A stretch of DNA of 64,000 nucleotides from Rhodococcus zopfii NBRC 100606 = JCM 9919 (GCF_001895025.1 NZ_BCXI01000017.1:1-64000); one strand, 5' to 3'. Numbered from the stretch's first letter, positions 16,989 to 26,153 are shown. Numbers and translations are program-made. The notes: generated by a model not told the origin, from the letters alone.

Positions 16989-17318
16989 TCAGGTCTTGGC
17001 CACGGTGAGCAACATCGCGCAGTCCTCCAGCGCGTCGAGCCGGTGCCGGGTCCGGGGAAGGACGAGAAGGTCACCGGTCATCGCGTCCCACGAGGCGTCG
17101 CCGCTGCTCACGCGGAGCCGACCCCGCAGGACGTAGACGGTCGCCTCGCCCGGGCTGCCGTGCTCGCCCATCGACTGCCCACCCATCAGCGCAATGACCG
17201 TCTGCCGCAACGTCTGCTCGTGGCCGCCGTAGACGGTCTCAGCGCTCCGACCGCTGGCGGCGGTGGCGGCATGGGCCATGAGATGGCGTGCCACCGCGAT
17301 CAGCGACTGCTTCCTCAT
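16989..17318 (-). CDS. Cupin-domain protein
   Basis: 109-aa single-domain cupin with GGAGAGGAGTGCG before the ATG. The first cupin motif is GEHGSPGEATVYVLRGRLRV and the second MTGDLLVLPRTRHRLDALED. Some metal-ligand positions are kept (H in GEHGS, E in GEATV, H in TRHRL). Small cupins of this type are often redox or stress-linked and of unknown substrate. It is divergent from the SHOCT-protein gene with about 200 bp between them. Confidence 0.75.
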   Translation of the reverse strand: MRKQSLIAVARHLMAHAATAASGRSAETVYGGHEQTLRQTVIALMGGQSMGEHGSPGEATVYVLRGRLRVSSGDASWDAMTGDLLVLPRTRHRLDALEDCAMLLTVAKT

Positions 17319-17529
17319 CGCACTCCTCTCCGTGCCGCCGCCCGGGCGCCGCCGCACCCCGCCCCTCACGGTAGAACCCTCGGGTGGCCGGCACACCGCA
17401 CTCGGCGCCACATCCGGCAGCACCGGACCGCACATTCTCACTGCCCGTATGCCCCGGGGCGTATCGTGAGGGCAGGCCGGGCACACGGTGGCCGGTCGAT
17501 CTGGCCCTCCCGGAAAGGAATCTGCGGTG

Positions 17530-17811
17530 ATGCCCTACGGAAACTGCGGCTGGGGAATGAACGGCGGCTGGGGGATGTGGCTGTTCGCCGCGCTGCTGCT
17601 GCTCGGCCTGGCGGTCCTGGTGGTGCTGGCGGTCCGGTTGCTCTCCCGACCGTCCGGTCCCGGCGGCCACTTCGCCGCCCCCAGCAGCACCTACCCCCCT
17701 CCGCCGGGTGAGGGCCGGGCCCGGCAGATCCTCGAGGAGCGGTACGCCAGAGGCGAGATCGACTCCGAGGAATACCGTGAACGACGGCGCGTGCTCGACG
17801 GCCACGACTAG
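17530..17811 (+). CDS. SHOCT-domain small membrane protein
   Basis: 93 aa. After MPYGNCGWGMNGGWG comes one membrane helix (MWLFAALLLLGLAVLVVLAV), a Pro/Ser linker and the SHOCT motif ARQILEERYARGEIDSEEY. GGAAAGGA precedes the start; a GTG three bases earlier is possible. SHOCT proteins with a Gly/Trp/Met-rich N-terminus accompany copper-resistance oxidases. Here the multicopper oxidase follows after 15 bp. Confidence 0.85.
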   Translation: MPYGNCGWGMNGGWGMWLFAALLLLGLAVLVVLAVRLLSRPSGPGGHFAAPSSTYPPPPGEGRARQILEERYARGEIDSEEYRERRRVLDGHD

Positions 17812-17826
17812 CTCGAAGGCGCGCTC

Positions 17827-19320
17827 ATGGAACCGATCAGCAGACGGCGGGCCCTGCAGTTGGGCGCGTTGGGTGTCACCGCCACCGCCGCCGGCGGGCT
17901 CGGACTGGCGTGGCAGTCCACCCGAACGCCCCGACCGGGGACCGTCTCCGCCGCCGCATGGGTTGAGGCACCGGTGCTGGCCGGCAACGGCGGCGCGCTG
18001 TCCCTCGACCTGGAGGCGGCACCGGGACGTTTCCCACTCGCCGGAATTCGGGTTGCCGGATTCGGGTTCAACCACGGCGTGCCCGGCCCGACCCTGCGGG
18101 TGAGTCCCGGGGATCGGCTGCAGGTCCGGCTGCGCAACCGGCTGCCGCAACCGACCAATCTGCACCTGCACGGTGTGCTCGTCTCCCCCTCCGGCAACTC
18201 CGACAACCCGTTCCTGCGGGTCGAGCCGGGCACCGACTTCGACTACGACTACCGGTTGCCGGACCACCATCCCCCCGGGGTGTACTGGTATCACCCGCAC
18301 CACCATCACCTGGTCGCCGATCAGATCTTCGCGGGTCTGTACGGGGCACTGATCGTGGAGGACCCCGACCCGATCCCGACCACCGTCGAGCGGGTCCTGG
18401 TGCTCTCCGATCTGAGCATCGACGACGCCGGGACCATCCCGGCGCCGACCATGATGGACCGCATGCTGGGGCGAGAAGGGGCCCTGATCCTGGTCAACGG
18501 ACAAGTGCGGCCCACCGTGACCACCCGCCCCGGCGCCCGGGAACGGTGGCGCATCGTCAACGCCTGTGTCAGCCGGCATCTGCGACTCCGACTCGACGGG
18601 CAATCCCTGCGGCTGATCGGCCTGGACTCTGGTCGTTTCCGCGAACCCCGGCCCGTGCAGCAGATCGACCTCGCCGCCGGCAACCGTGCCGACGTGCTGA
18701 TCGACACCACACCCGGATCGGCGCAGCTCCGTGCCCTGCCCGTCGACCGCGGCACCCTGAGCATGATGGGCATGATGCGACGCGGCGGTGCGGACATGCC
18801 CGGTCCAGAGTCCCCACCCCAGCCGGATCCGAACGGCACCGTTCTGGCCCACCTCGAGGTCACCGGGCCGCCGACGATGTCACCGGCGGCGATCCCGCCA
18901 CAGACCCCGCCGCGGGATCTGCGCGGCGAACCGATTGCCGCCACCCGTACATTCGTCTTCGGCACCGGCATGGGAATGGGCATGGGAACCCACAGCGGCG
19001 GGATGAGCTTCACGATCGACGGCCGCACGTACGACCCCGACCGCACCGACCACACCGTGCGACTCGGCACGATCGAGGAGTGGACCCTGGTCAACGACTC
19101 GCCCATGGATCACTCCATGCACCTGCACGTGTGGCCGATGCAGCTCACCTCCGGCGCCACGATCGCAGAGCCCCACCAGCAGGACGTGATCGACATCCCG
19201 GCTCGCAGTCGCCTCACGGTGCGCGTCGCATTCGACGACTTTCCCGGCCGCACCGTCTACCACTGCCACATCCTCGACCACGAGGACAACGGCATGATGG
19301 GCGTCATCGAAGCCCGCTGA
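17827..19320 (+). CDS. Multicopper oxidase, Tat-exported
   Basis: 497 aa. The N-terminus MEPISRRRALQLGALG followed by a hydrophobic region is a twin-arginine signal, so export in folded form. The four copper-binding motifs are present: NLHLHG, WYHPHHHH, HSMHLHVWPMQ and YHCHILDHEDNGMM; the last supplies the T1 site, with Met as axial ligand. A methionine-rich insert (GMGMGMGTHSGGM, MMGMMRRGGADM) around residues 318-395 resembles CueO-like cuprous oxidases. Likely role: oxidation of Cu(I) outside the cytoplasm. Probably co-transcribed with the SHOCT gene. Confidence 0.9.
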   Translation: MEPISRRRALQLGALGVTATAAGGLGLAWQSTRTPRPGTVSAAAWVEAPVLAGNGGALSLDLEAAPGRFPLAGIRVAGFGFNHGVPGPTLRVSPGDRLQVRLRNRLPQPTNLHLHGVLVSPSGNSDNPFLRVEPGTDFDYDYRLPDHHPPGVYWYHPHHHHLVADQIFAGLYGALIVEDPDPIPTTVERVLVLSDLSIDDAGTIPAPTMMDRMLGREGALILVNGQVRPTVTTRPGARERWRIVNACVSRHLRLRLDGQSLRLIGLDSGRFREPRPVQQIDLAAGNRADVLIDTTPGSAQLRALPVDRGTLSMMGMMRRGGADMPGPESPPQPDPNGTVLAHLEVTGPPTMSPAAIPPQTPPRDLRGEPIAATRTFVFGTGMGMGMGTHSGGMSFTIDGRTYDPDRTDHTVRLGTIEEWTLVNDSPMDHSMHLHVWPMQLTSGATIAEPHQQDVIDIPARSRLTVRVAFDDFPGRTVYHCHILDHEDNGMMGVIEAR

Positions 19321-19624
19321 CCCCGCGAGCCCCCCTCGGTCACCGCCCAGCATTCGACCTCGAGGATTCCAATCCACGCGACGGCGATCTTCCCAAGGTG
19401 CGACCAGCGCCTCGGCGCTGCCGTCGCCGCCAGGCCGGGTCGCGCTGCTGGCCGCCGTGGCGATCCGCACCCGGCAGGAACGCACCAGCGGGCCGGTGAC
19501 CCGCGGCGCGGGAACGCCTCAGACACCCCGCTCACCCCTGTCCCACCCTTGGTTTTGCATCATTGAAGTATTGATTTCGGTGTGCCAAACTTTTTGATGT
19601 GCTTCGTCTTACTCGCATGGTTTC
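19321..19624. other. Gene-free stretch with probable promoter
   Basis: 304 bp. An AT-rich island at about 19553-19600 just upstream of the second oxidase probably contains its promoter. The rest shows no gene. Confidence 0.4.
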
Positions 19625-20722
19625 GTGTGCCCGGACAATGTCGCCGACGGCAATCTCGTGAACGCCCCGACCCGCCGTCAGGTGCTCTTCGGGGGAGCAT
19701 TGGCGGGGTCCGCGGGCCTGGTGCTCGGTGCCGGGGGGATCGCCCGATCCGCGGACCGGGTAGCCCAGGAAGGCGGCCCCGCGGCCGGACACGGCGGGCA
19801 CAGCTCGAACCCGGCCGCGCACGGCGGCGGAATCAACGGGCCCACCTTCCGGCTCGGTCGGCAGGTGGACCACTCCGCCAACGGGTTCCACCCCAACGCC
19901 ATCCTGCGCGACTTCGATTACGGCACCGTCTCGGTCCTGCCGGACGGTCGCACCCTGCGGGAATGGGAGATCTTCTCGAGCGACGAGGACATCGAGATCG
20001 CGCCGGGAATCACGTTCCCGGCGTGGACGTTCAACTCGCGCATCCCCGGGCCGTCGCTGCGCTGCCGCGAAGGGGACCTGCTGCGGGTACGGTTCACCAA
20101 CGGATCCGAGCATCCGCACACCATGCATTTCCACGGGATCCACCCCGCCGAGATGGACGGGGTGCCCGGGGTGGGGCGCGGTGTGATCGAACCGGGCGAG
20201 TCGTTCACCTACGAATTCGACGCGATCCCGTTCGGGGTGCACCTGTATCACTGCCATGTGAGCCCGCTCGCCGAGCACATCGCCCGCGGCATGTACGGCA
20301 CCTTCATCGTCGACCCACCCCAGGACCGGCCGCCGGCGGACGAGATGGTGATGGTGATGCACGGGTACAACACCACCTTCGACGGCGAAGGCAACCAGCT
20401 CTACGCCGTCAACGGCATCCCGTTCCACTACATGCACGAACCGGTCCAGGTCCGGCGCAACGAGCTGGTCCGGATCTATCTGGTCAACGTCCTCGAATAC
20501 GACCCGGTCAACAGCTTTCATCTGCACGGCAACTTCTTCGACTACTACCCCACCGGCACCCGGCTCGAACCGTCCGAATTCACCGACACCGTGGTCCAGG
20601 CCCAGGGCCAGCGCGGCATCTGCGAACTCCGATTCCCGTACCCGGGCAGATACATGTTCCACGCACACAAGACCGAGTTCGCCGACCTCGGCTGGATGGG
20701 ATTCTTCGAGGTGTCCGAATGA
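19625..20722 (+). CDS. Second multicopper oxidase, two-domain type
   Basis: 365 aa; the in-frame GTG at 19658 (VNAPTRRQVLFGG) is an equally good start and gives a cleaner Tat-like signal. Motifs: TMHFHGIHPAEMDG, LYHCHVSPLAEHIARGM, SFHLHGNFFDYY and YMFHAHKTEFADLGWMG. The short length and the H-C-H arrangement in the first domain fit two-domain oxidases and nitrite-reductase-like proteins. A His-rich linker (GHGGHSSNPAAHGGG) follows the signal. The stop overlaps the ATG of the ZIP gene, so they form an operon. Confidence 0.85.
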   Translation: MCPDNVADGNLVNAPTRRQVLFGGALAGSAGLVLGAGGIARSADRVAQEGGPAAGHGGHSSNPAAHGGGINGPTFRLGRQVDHSANGFHPNAILRDFDYGTVSVLPDGRTLREWEIFSSDEDIEIAPGITFPAWTFNSRIPGPSLRCREGDLLRVRFTNGSEHPHTMHFHGIHPAEMDGVPGVGRGVIEPGESFTYEFDAIPFGVHLYHCHVSPLAEHIARGMYGTFIVDPPQDRPPADEMVMVMHGYNTTFDGEGNQLYAVNGIPFHYMHEPVQVRRNELVRIYLVNVLEYDPVNSFHLHGNFFDYYPTGTRLEPSEFTDTVVQAQGQRGICELRFPYPGRYMFHAHKTEFADLGWMGFFEVSE

Positions 20723-21984
20723 CCCCGAACCCCCACCCCACACCGGCCGCCACCGGCGACCGCATCGAGAGCCCCGACTCGGGGGACACCGGCACCGCCC
20801 CGGCACCGGCCGCACCCGCCGGCGGGCGGGGCCGCTGGATTCCCGGCGCCGGTGTCGTCGCGATCATCCTGGCCGCCCTGACCCTGCTCGCGCTCGTCGC
20901 CGGGCAGACCCTGCCCGAACGCAGCGGCCCACCCCTCGAGAACATCGCCGTCGAACGCACCGTCCTCGAGCCGGGACGCATCATCCTGACACTGCGCAAC
21001 GTCGGACCCGACCCGGTGACCGTCGCGCAGGTGGTCGTCAACGACGTCTTCGTCGCCGCCACCGGGGCCGACGACGCCCTCGGCCGCTTCGACTCCGAGC
21101 GGATCGTCCTCGACTACCCGTGGATCGCCGGGCAGCCCTACCTGGTGTCGCTGCTGACCTCCACCGGCCTGGCGATCGAGCACGAAATCCCCGCCGCGGC
21201 ACCGACGCCGACACCCGGGCCACGGTTCTTCGGCCTCATGGCGCTGCTGGGCACCTATGTCGGCATCATCCCGGTGCTGCTCGGCATGCTGCTGCTGCCC
21301 GTGCTGCGCCGCGCCCGCCCCGCGCTCGTCCAGTTCGCCCTCGCCGTGACCGTCGGCCTGCTCGCGTTCCTCGCCTTCGACGCCACCGCCGAGGGCATCG
21401 AACTGTCCACCGCCACCGGCGGCGCGTTCGGCGGTCCCGCACTGGTCGGGGTGGGGGCGACGCTGTCGTTCCTGACCCTCACCGGGGTGGACCGCTACCT
21501 GCGCGCCCGACGCAAGCGCGCCGGCACCGCCGATGCCTCCGCGCTCCGCCTGGCCGCGATGATCGCGCTCGGCATCGGCCTGCACAACCTGGGGGAGGGC
21601 CTGGCGATCGGATCCGCCTACGCGGTCGGCGAGCTCGCCCTGGGCGCCTTCCTGGTCATCGGCTTCACCCTGCACAACACCACCGAGGGACTGGCGATCG
21701 TCGCACCATTGACCCGCGAGCGCACCTCGGTGCCGGCCCTGCTCGGGCTCGGGCTTCTCGCCGGTGCCCCCGCGGTCCTCGGGGCGGTGCTCGGCGCCAC
21801 CGTCGTCAACACCGACGTCTCCGCGCTGCTCCTCGGGGTCGGGGCCGGGGCGATCATCCAGGTCATCGTGCAGATCGCACCGACACTGCGGGCCGGGCGC
21901 CCCGGCGCGGCGCCGGTCGTGCTCGCCGGCATCGGAGCAGGTCTGACCCTGATGTACCTGACCGGTCTGGCCGTCCCCGCCTGA
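20719..21984 (+). CDS. ZIP-family metal transporter with extracytoplasmic domain
   Basis: 421 aa; the ATG overlaps the oxidase stop (ATGA). A cytoplasmic Pro-rich N-terminus and one helix (residues about 42-62) lead to a roughly 95-residue beta-rich extracytoplasmic domain (VLEPGRIILTLRNVGPDPVT, VVNDVFVAA). A ZIP domain of about eight helices follows, with the metal motifs HNLGEGLAIGSAY and HNTTEGLAIVAPL. Ordinary ZIP proteins lack the extra domain. Coupling with the oxidase suggests that metal processed outside is passed to the transporter; this is inference. Confidence 0.85.
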   Translation: MTPNPHPTPAATGDRIESPDSGDTGTAPAPAAPAGGRGRWIPGAGVVAIILAALTLLALVAGQTLPERSGPPLENIAVERTVLEPGRIILTLRNVGPDPVTVAQVVVNDVFVAATGADDALGRFDSERIVLDYPWIAGQPYLVSLLTSTGLAIEHEIPAAAPTPTPGPRFFGLMALLGTYVGIIPVLLGMLLLPVLRRARPALVQFALAVTVGLLAFLAFDATAEGIELSTATGGAFGGPALVGVGATLSFLTLTGVDRYLRARRKRAGTADASALRLAAMIALGIGLHNLGEGLAIGSAYAVGELALGAFLVIGFTLHNTTEGLAIVAPLTRERTSVPALLGLGLLAGAPAVLGAVLGATVVNTDVSALLLGVGAGAIIQVIVQIAPTLRAGRPGAAPVVLAGIGAGLTLMYLTGLAVPA

Positions 21985-22027
21985 CCGCGTCCCGAGGACC
22001 CGGTCCGCCCGCACACCTGGAGGAACG

Positions 22028-22477
22028 TTGGTGTCCACGCCCCTGCCCCGGCGCACCGTTCTCGCCGCGGCCTGCACCGCCGGCTGTCTCACCGCCGCCG
22101 GATGCTCGTCGACGCAACCGCGCCAGGACGAGAGTGCACCCGCCGAGATCACAGCATCCGAGGTGCCCGTCGGCGGCGGAATCGTCCTTGCCGATACCCA
22201 ACTCGTCATCACCCAACCCGAAGCCGGTGTGTTCCGGGCCTTCTCCGCGGTGTGCACCCACCAGGGCTGCACGGTTTCGGAGGTAACCGACGGGTTCATC
22301 GGCTGCCGGTGTCACGGCAGCCGCTTCTCGATCGTAGACGGTTCGGTCATCCGCAGCCCCGCCCCCGAGCCGCTACCCGCTCGCACCGTCACCCGCACCG
22401 GAGGTGTTCTCACCGTCAACCGATCCGAACAAATCACTGACCGCGATCGGCGGGTTTTCGTCCGCTCGGGAGAATGA
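22028..22477 (+). CDS. Rieske [2Fe-2S] lipoprotein
   Basis: 149 aa with GGAGGAACG upstream; starts at one of two adjacent GTG codons. The N-terminus PRRTVLAAACTAGCLTAAGC contains an Arg pair, a hydrophobic stretch and a lipobox, so Tat or Sec export and lipid anchoring are likely. Cluster motifs CTHQGC (about 76-81) and CRCHGSRF (about 93-100) are complete. Probably an electron carrier working with the oxidase/transporter genes just upstream, 43 bp away. Confidence 0.88.
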   Translation: MVSTPLPRRTVLAAACTAGCLTAAGCSSTQPRQDESAPAEITASEVPVGGGIVLADTQLVITQPEAGVFRAFSAVCTHQGCTVSEVTDGFIGCRCHGSRFSIVDGSVIRSPAPEPLPARTVTRTGGVLTVNRSEQITDRDRRVFVRSGE

Positions 22478-22651
22478 AGCCGCGTGAACCACCTCGGTCG
22501 CGGACGCGCCGGTAGTGTGTCCCCCACTCAGACTCGACGCAGGCGTCCTTGGTGGCGCACATGTCACCGGTCGACTGCGCCGCTGTCGACGGTGCCGTGC
22601 CCGTCCCAGCCGTGCCAGTTCCATTGCCGGTCGTGCCAGCGCGGTCGGCGA

Positions 22652-22977
22652 TCAGATCGACCAGACCTCACGGATCGCCGCGACCAGGGCTGCGGTGTCG
22701 TTGTCGGCCACCGGGCCGCCGGCGAAGCCCCACCGTGTGTGGGTGCGGTCCCCGAGGGTGTTCCCCGCGGCGAGCTGGCCCTGCGGCCCGGCGCCGGGTG
22801 CGGGAGTTGTTCTTCGGCGGCGGCGATGCTGCGCTCGAGGGCGCGGACGCTTGCGGCGCGGGCGACGTGGCCGGCCTTGGCCTGCGCCCCACGACAGCGA
22901 ACCTTCGCCGGGTTGTGCGATGCACCGTTGCCGGTATGCCCGAGGCCGGCCCACCGATCCTTGCGGTCGGTCACCAT
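22652..22977 (-). pseudogene. Small frameshifted gene after the CDF exporter
   Basis: Starts MVTDRKDRWAGLGHTGNGAS at an ATG that overlaps the exporter stop (ATGGTGA) and continues with AKVRCRGAQAKAGHVARAAS and LERSIAAAEEQLPHP. Then the frame changes near 22795 to GQLAAGNTLGDRTHTRWGF and ends LVAAIREVWSI. The joined product would be about 108 residues with a helical middle. Either one base is missing or the gene is inactive. The family is not recognised. Confidence 0.45.
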
Positions 22978-23900
22978 TGCAGTTCGCGGCAGCGACCTTC
23001 ACTCTCAGGGGGCTCGACCTGCACGGTGGCGTGTTCGAGGTGGAACCGTTCGGCCAGCAGGGTTTGCGCTGCTGCGAGCACGGTGGTGGGATCAGCGTCG
23101 GGTTCGGTGGTCAGGTGGGCGGACGCGACCTCCATGCCGGAGGTCAGCGTCCAGATGTGCAGGTCATGGGTTTCTCGCACCCCGGGCACAGCGTCGAGTG
23201 CGGCGTTGACCTCGGTGACGTCGATGCGGGCCGGTGCCTGCTGGAGCAGGATGCCGAGTGCGTGGCGGCCGAGATTGTAGGCCCGCGGCAGGACGAACAA
23301 GCCGATGGCGACACCGATGAGCGGGTCGGCGTAGCGCCACCCGAAGACCAGGGTCACCAGGCCGCTGACCAGCACGCCGACCGAGCCGAGCATGTCGGCG
23401 AGGACTTCGAGGTAAGCGCCGCGGACGTTGATGCTCTCTTGCGCACCCTTGCGCAGCAGCAGGAAGGCGATGACGTTCATGACCAGGCCGACCACGGCGA
23501 CGAGGGTGACGGGTAGGCCGGGAACCTCCGGGGGGTCGGACAGACGCTGGACGGCTTCGTAGAGCACCCAGCCGGCGACGCCGAACAGCAGTGCGGCGTT
23601 CACCAGTGCGGCAAAGACTTCGGTGCGGTACAGGCCGAAGGTGCGGTCCGGCCGGGTGCGGGCACGTTGGGCGACGGTGATGGCGGTGACCGCCATCAAG
23701 ATGCCGAACACGTCGGTGAACACGTGTGCGGAGTCGGAGATCAGGGCCAGCGAGGAGGTGGACAGGCCGACGACGAGCTGGGTCACGAAGGTGGTCAGGC
23801 CGAGGGCGACGGCGATCCAGAGCCGGCGGACGTACCGGCCGGAGGCGCTGGCGGCCTGGGCGGGGGAGACGCCGTGTCCGTGTCCGTGTCCGTGGCTCAT
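22971..23900 (-). CDS. Cation diffusion facilitator (Zn/Cd/Co efflux)
   Basis: 309 aa. The start MSHGHGHGHGVSPAQ is chosen for the AGGAAGACCG ribosome site and the His-rich tail. Six membrane helices carry LALISDSAHVFTDVFGI (TM2 metal site) and MLGSVGVLVSGLV (TM5), and a C-terminal cytoplasmic domain reads ETHDLHIWTLTSGMEVASAH. These are the standard CDF features of H+-coupled zinc or cadmium exporters. Its promoter region contains its own palindrome, distinct from the BlaI-type operator that serves the divergent gene. Confidence 0.92.
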   Translation of the reverse strand: MSHGHGHGHGVSPAQAASASGRYVRRLWIAVALGLTTFVTQLVVGLSTSSLALISDSAHVFTDVFGILMAVTAITVAQRARTRPDRTFGLYRTEVFAALVNAALLFGVAGWVLYEAVQRLSDPPEVPGLPVTLVAVVGLVMNVIAFLLLRKGAQESINVRGAYLEVLADMLGSVGVLVSGLVTLVFGWRYADPLIGVAIGLFVLPRAYNLGRHALGILLQQAPARIDVTEVNAALDAVPGVRETHDLHIWTLTSGMEVASAHLTTEPDADPTTVLAAAQTLLAERFHLEHATVQVEPPESEGRCRELQW

Positions 23901-23933
23901 CGGTCTTCCTTTCGTCGACGCACAAGCGATCAT

Positions 23934-23958
23934 ATTGTCATATATGCATATGTGCAAT
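23934..23958 (-). promoter_or_regulatory. Palindromic operator of the CDF gene
   Basis: A 25-bp imperfect palindrome has outer arms ATTG and CAAT around CATATATGCATATG, 34 bp upstream of the CDF start. Its AT content stands out. It resembles zinc-responsive ArsR-family sites. No cognate regulator gene is adjacent, so it may be read by a regulator encoded elsewhere. Confidence 0.5.
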
Positions 23959-23989
23959 CGTGGGGTGGCGGAGGGGGACCACGCCGGAC

Positions 23990-24006
23990 AACTATTCTTC
24001 TTAGTA
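23990..24006 (+). promoter_or_regulatory. BlaI-type operator 1
   Basis: AACTA-TTCTTCT-TAGTA, followed by TTT, 77 bp before the CopD-CtaG gene. One of seven sites in this window with the pattern WACTA-N7-TAGTW. Confidence 0.75.
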
Positions 24007-24082
24007 TTTCGGCGGCGAGGTGCAGGTCTGCGGGTTCGGCCGGCGGGAACGGGCGAACGACAAACGAGGGTGAGGTTGTGCC

Positions 24083-26101
24083 GTGGCGAGCGCCGGGGAC
24101 GGTAGAGCGGTGGTCGGGGCGATGCTCGGCTGGACGGCGGGCGCGGCTGTCGTGGCCACGATGCTGGCGGCGGTGTCGAGCACCGAGGTGTTGCGGTTGC
24201 TGGGGTTGCCGGATCCGGGGGCGCTGACGAGGTACGGCCTACCGGCGGCCACCGCGGTGGGAGAGGTGTCCGCAGCGGTCATGGTGGGGTCGTTGCTGCT
24301 CGCGGCGGTGCTGGTGCCGCCGCAGCGCTCGGGGGTGCTCGATGTCGACGGGTACCGGGCGGTGCGCACGGCCGGGGCGGCGGCGGCGGTGTGGGCCGGG
24401 TGTGCCCTGGCGCTGGTGCCGCTGTCGTTGTCGGACACCTCCGGCCAGCCCGTGGGGGTGGTCTTCGCCGATCCGCTGCCGTTTCTGCGGGCGGTCGGGG
24501 AGATCGAGGTGGCCACCGCGTGGTTGTGGACGGCGGGGCTGGCAGCGGTGGTGGGTCTGGGATGCCGGCTCGTTCTGCGACACCGGTGGACGCCGCTGCT
24601 GTTGGTGTTGGCGGTGGCAAGCCTGATGCCGCGGGCGGTGACGGGGCATTCGTCGGCAGGGGGCTCGCATGATCTGGCCACCAATAGTCTGGTGCTGCAC
24701 CTGGTGGCGGTCGGCCTGTGGGCCGGCGGGTTGGCGGCACTGGTGCTGCACACCGTCCGCGGCGGGGGGCATCTGGATCTGGCCACGCGCCGGTTCTCCG
24801 CGCTCGCGGCGGCGGGGTTCGTGGTGATGGCCGTGTCCGGGGTGGTCAATGCCGCGGTGCGGGTGCCGCTGGGACAGGTCTTCGACGGCGCCTACGGGTT
24901 CGTGGTGCTGGCCAAGGGGATGGCGCTGGTGGTGGTGGGTTGGCTGGGGTGGCGCCAACGCACCGTCGCGGTGACCGCGCTGGCCGCCGACCCGGCGGAC
25001 CGGCGGGCGTTCACCCGGTTGGCGGTGGTGGAGTCGGCGGTGCTCGCGGTGACGGTCGGGCTCGGGGTGGCGTTGGGACGCACCCCGCCGCCGGTGGGGG
25101 AGCAGCGGGACCCGAGCCTGGTCGAGGAGGTGCTGGGCTACGGCTTGGACGGGGCACCGACACCGGTGCGCATGCTGACCGAGTGGCGCTTCGATCTGTT
25201 GCTGGGCACCGCTGCGGTGGTGCTCGCGGCGCTCTACCTGCTCGGGGTGCGCCGGGTACGGGCGGCCGGGGGGCGGTGGCCGCTCCGGCGCACCGTCGGG
25301 TGGCTGCTCGGATGTCTGGTGCTGCTGCTCGCCACGTCCTCGGGGGTGGGGCGCTACGCCCCGGCGGTGTTCAGCGTGCATCTTGCGGCCACCGCCGCGA
25401 TCGCTGTCGTGGCCCCGTTGTGTCTGGTGCTCGGCGCCCCGCTCACCCTGGCGGCCCGCACGGTCCGCCCTCGGCCGGACGGGGCCGCCCCCGGGGCGCG
25501 CGACTGGCTGCGCGCGATGTATGCGAGCACGCCCGTCCGGGCGCTGACCCACCCCGCGGTGGCCGTGGCGGCGTTCGTGGGCACCTTCTATCTGCTCTAC
25601 CTCGCCGGACTGTACGACGCGCTCGCCGGATCGCACGTCGCCCACGTGCTGACCAACGTGTGGCTGATGGCGGTGGGATCGCTGTTCTTCTGGGTGACCG
25701 TGGGCCTGGATCCGCTGCCGCGCCCCCCGGCGCCCACGGCCCGGGTGGGCGCGGCGGTGGTGGCGCTGGCGGCGTACGCCTTCTTCCTGGTGTCGGTGAT
25801 CAACGCCCAGACCGTCGTCGCCGCCGAGTACTACACCTCGTTGCGGCGGGGGTTCTTCGACGACCTGGCCGCCGACCAGCGCCTCGGCGGCAACCTGGCA
25901 TGGGCGGTGGGGGAGCTGCCGCTGCTGCTGGCGGCGGTGCTGGCGACGGTGCGCTGGGCCTCGGCCGACGAACGCCGCGCCCGGCGCCGCGACGAGCAGA
26001 TCGACCGCGACGGTGACGAGGACCTGGCCGCCTACAACGCGATGCTGCGCGGACTGGACGGTGTTCGGGGCGAGGCGGACGGACCCGACCGGCGCCGCTG
26101 A
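24083..26101 (+). CDS. CopD-CtaG fusion membrane protein
   Basis: 672 aa with about 16 membrane helices. The first half (to about residue 320) resembles CopD copper-import/resistance proteins (HSSAGGSHDLATNSLVLHLV, LATRRFSALAAAGFVVMAVS). The second half is a caa3_CtaG domain (FYLLYLAGLYDALAGSHVAH, WLMAVGSLFFWVTVGLDPLP, then ADYN-like DLAAYNAMLRGL). This fusion is common in mycobacteria and rhodococci and is linked to copper supply to cytochrome oxidase. GAGGGTGAGG precedes the GTG start. Single gene behind operator 1. Confidence 0.88.
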   Translation: MASAGDGRAVVGAMLGWTAGAAVVATMLAAVSSTEVLRLLGLPDPGALTRYGLPAATAVGEVSAAVMVGSLLLAAVLVPPQRSGVLDVDGYRAVRTAGAAAAVWAGCALALVPLSLSDTSGQPVGVVFADPLPFLRAVGEIEVATAWLWTAGLAAVVGLGCRLVLRHRWTPLLLVLAVASLMPRAVTGHSSAGGSHDLATNSLVLHLVAVGLWAGGLAALVLHTVRGGGHLDLATRRFSALAAAGFVVMAVSGVVNAAVRVPLGQVFDGAYGFVVLAKGMALVVVGWLGWRQRTVAVTALAADPADRRAFTRLAVVESAVLAVTVGLGVALGRTPPPVGEQRDPSLVEEVLGYGLDGAPTPVRMLTEWRFDLLLGTAAVVLAALYLLGVRRVRAAGGRWPLRRTVGWLLGCLVLLLATSSGVGRYAPAVFSVHLAATAAIAVVAPLCLVLGAPLTLAARTVRPRPDGAAPGARDWLRAMYASTPVRALTHPAVAVAAFVGTFYLLYLAGLYDALAGSHVAHVLTNVWLMAVGSLFFWVTVGLDPLPRPPAPTARVGAAVVALAAYAFFLVSVINAQTVVAAEYYTSLRRGFFDDLAADQRLGGNLAWAVGELPLLLAAVLATVRWASADERRARRRDEQIDRDGDEDLAAYNAMLRGLDGVRGEADGPDRRR

Positions 26102-26153
26102 CCGCACGGCGCCCCGACCACGCCGCCGCGGGGCTCCACTGCCTCGTTGTTGA

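Noticed and set aside
17239-18852. 537-codon minus-strand frame opposite the first multicopper oxidase
   Set aside because: Shadow frame rich in Arg, Gly and Gln; the plus-strand protein has all four copper motifs.
24239-26107. Long minus-strand frame opposite CopD-CtaG
   Set aside because: Composition (His/Arg/Gln repeats) and absence of any domain mark it as a shadow.
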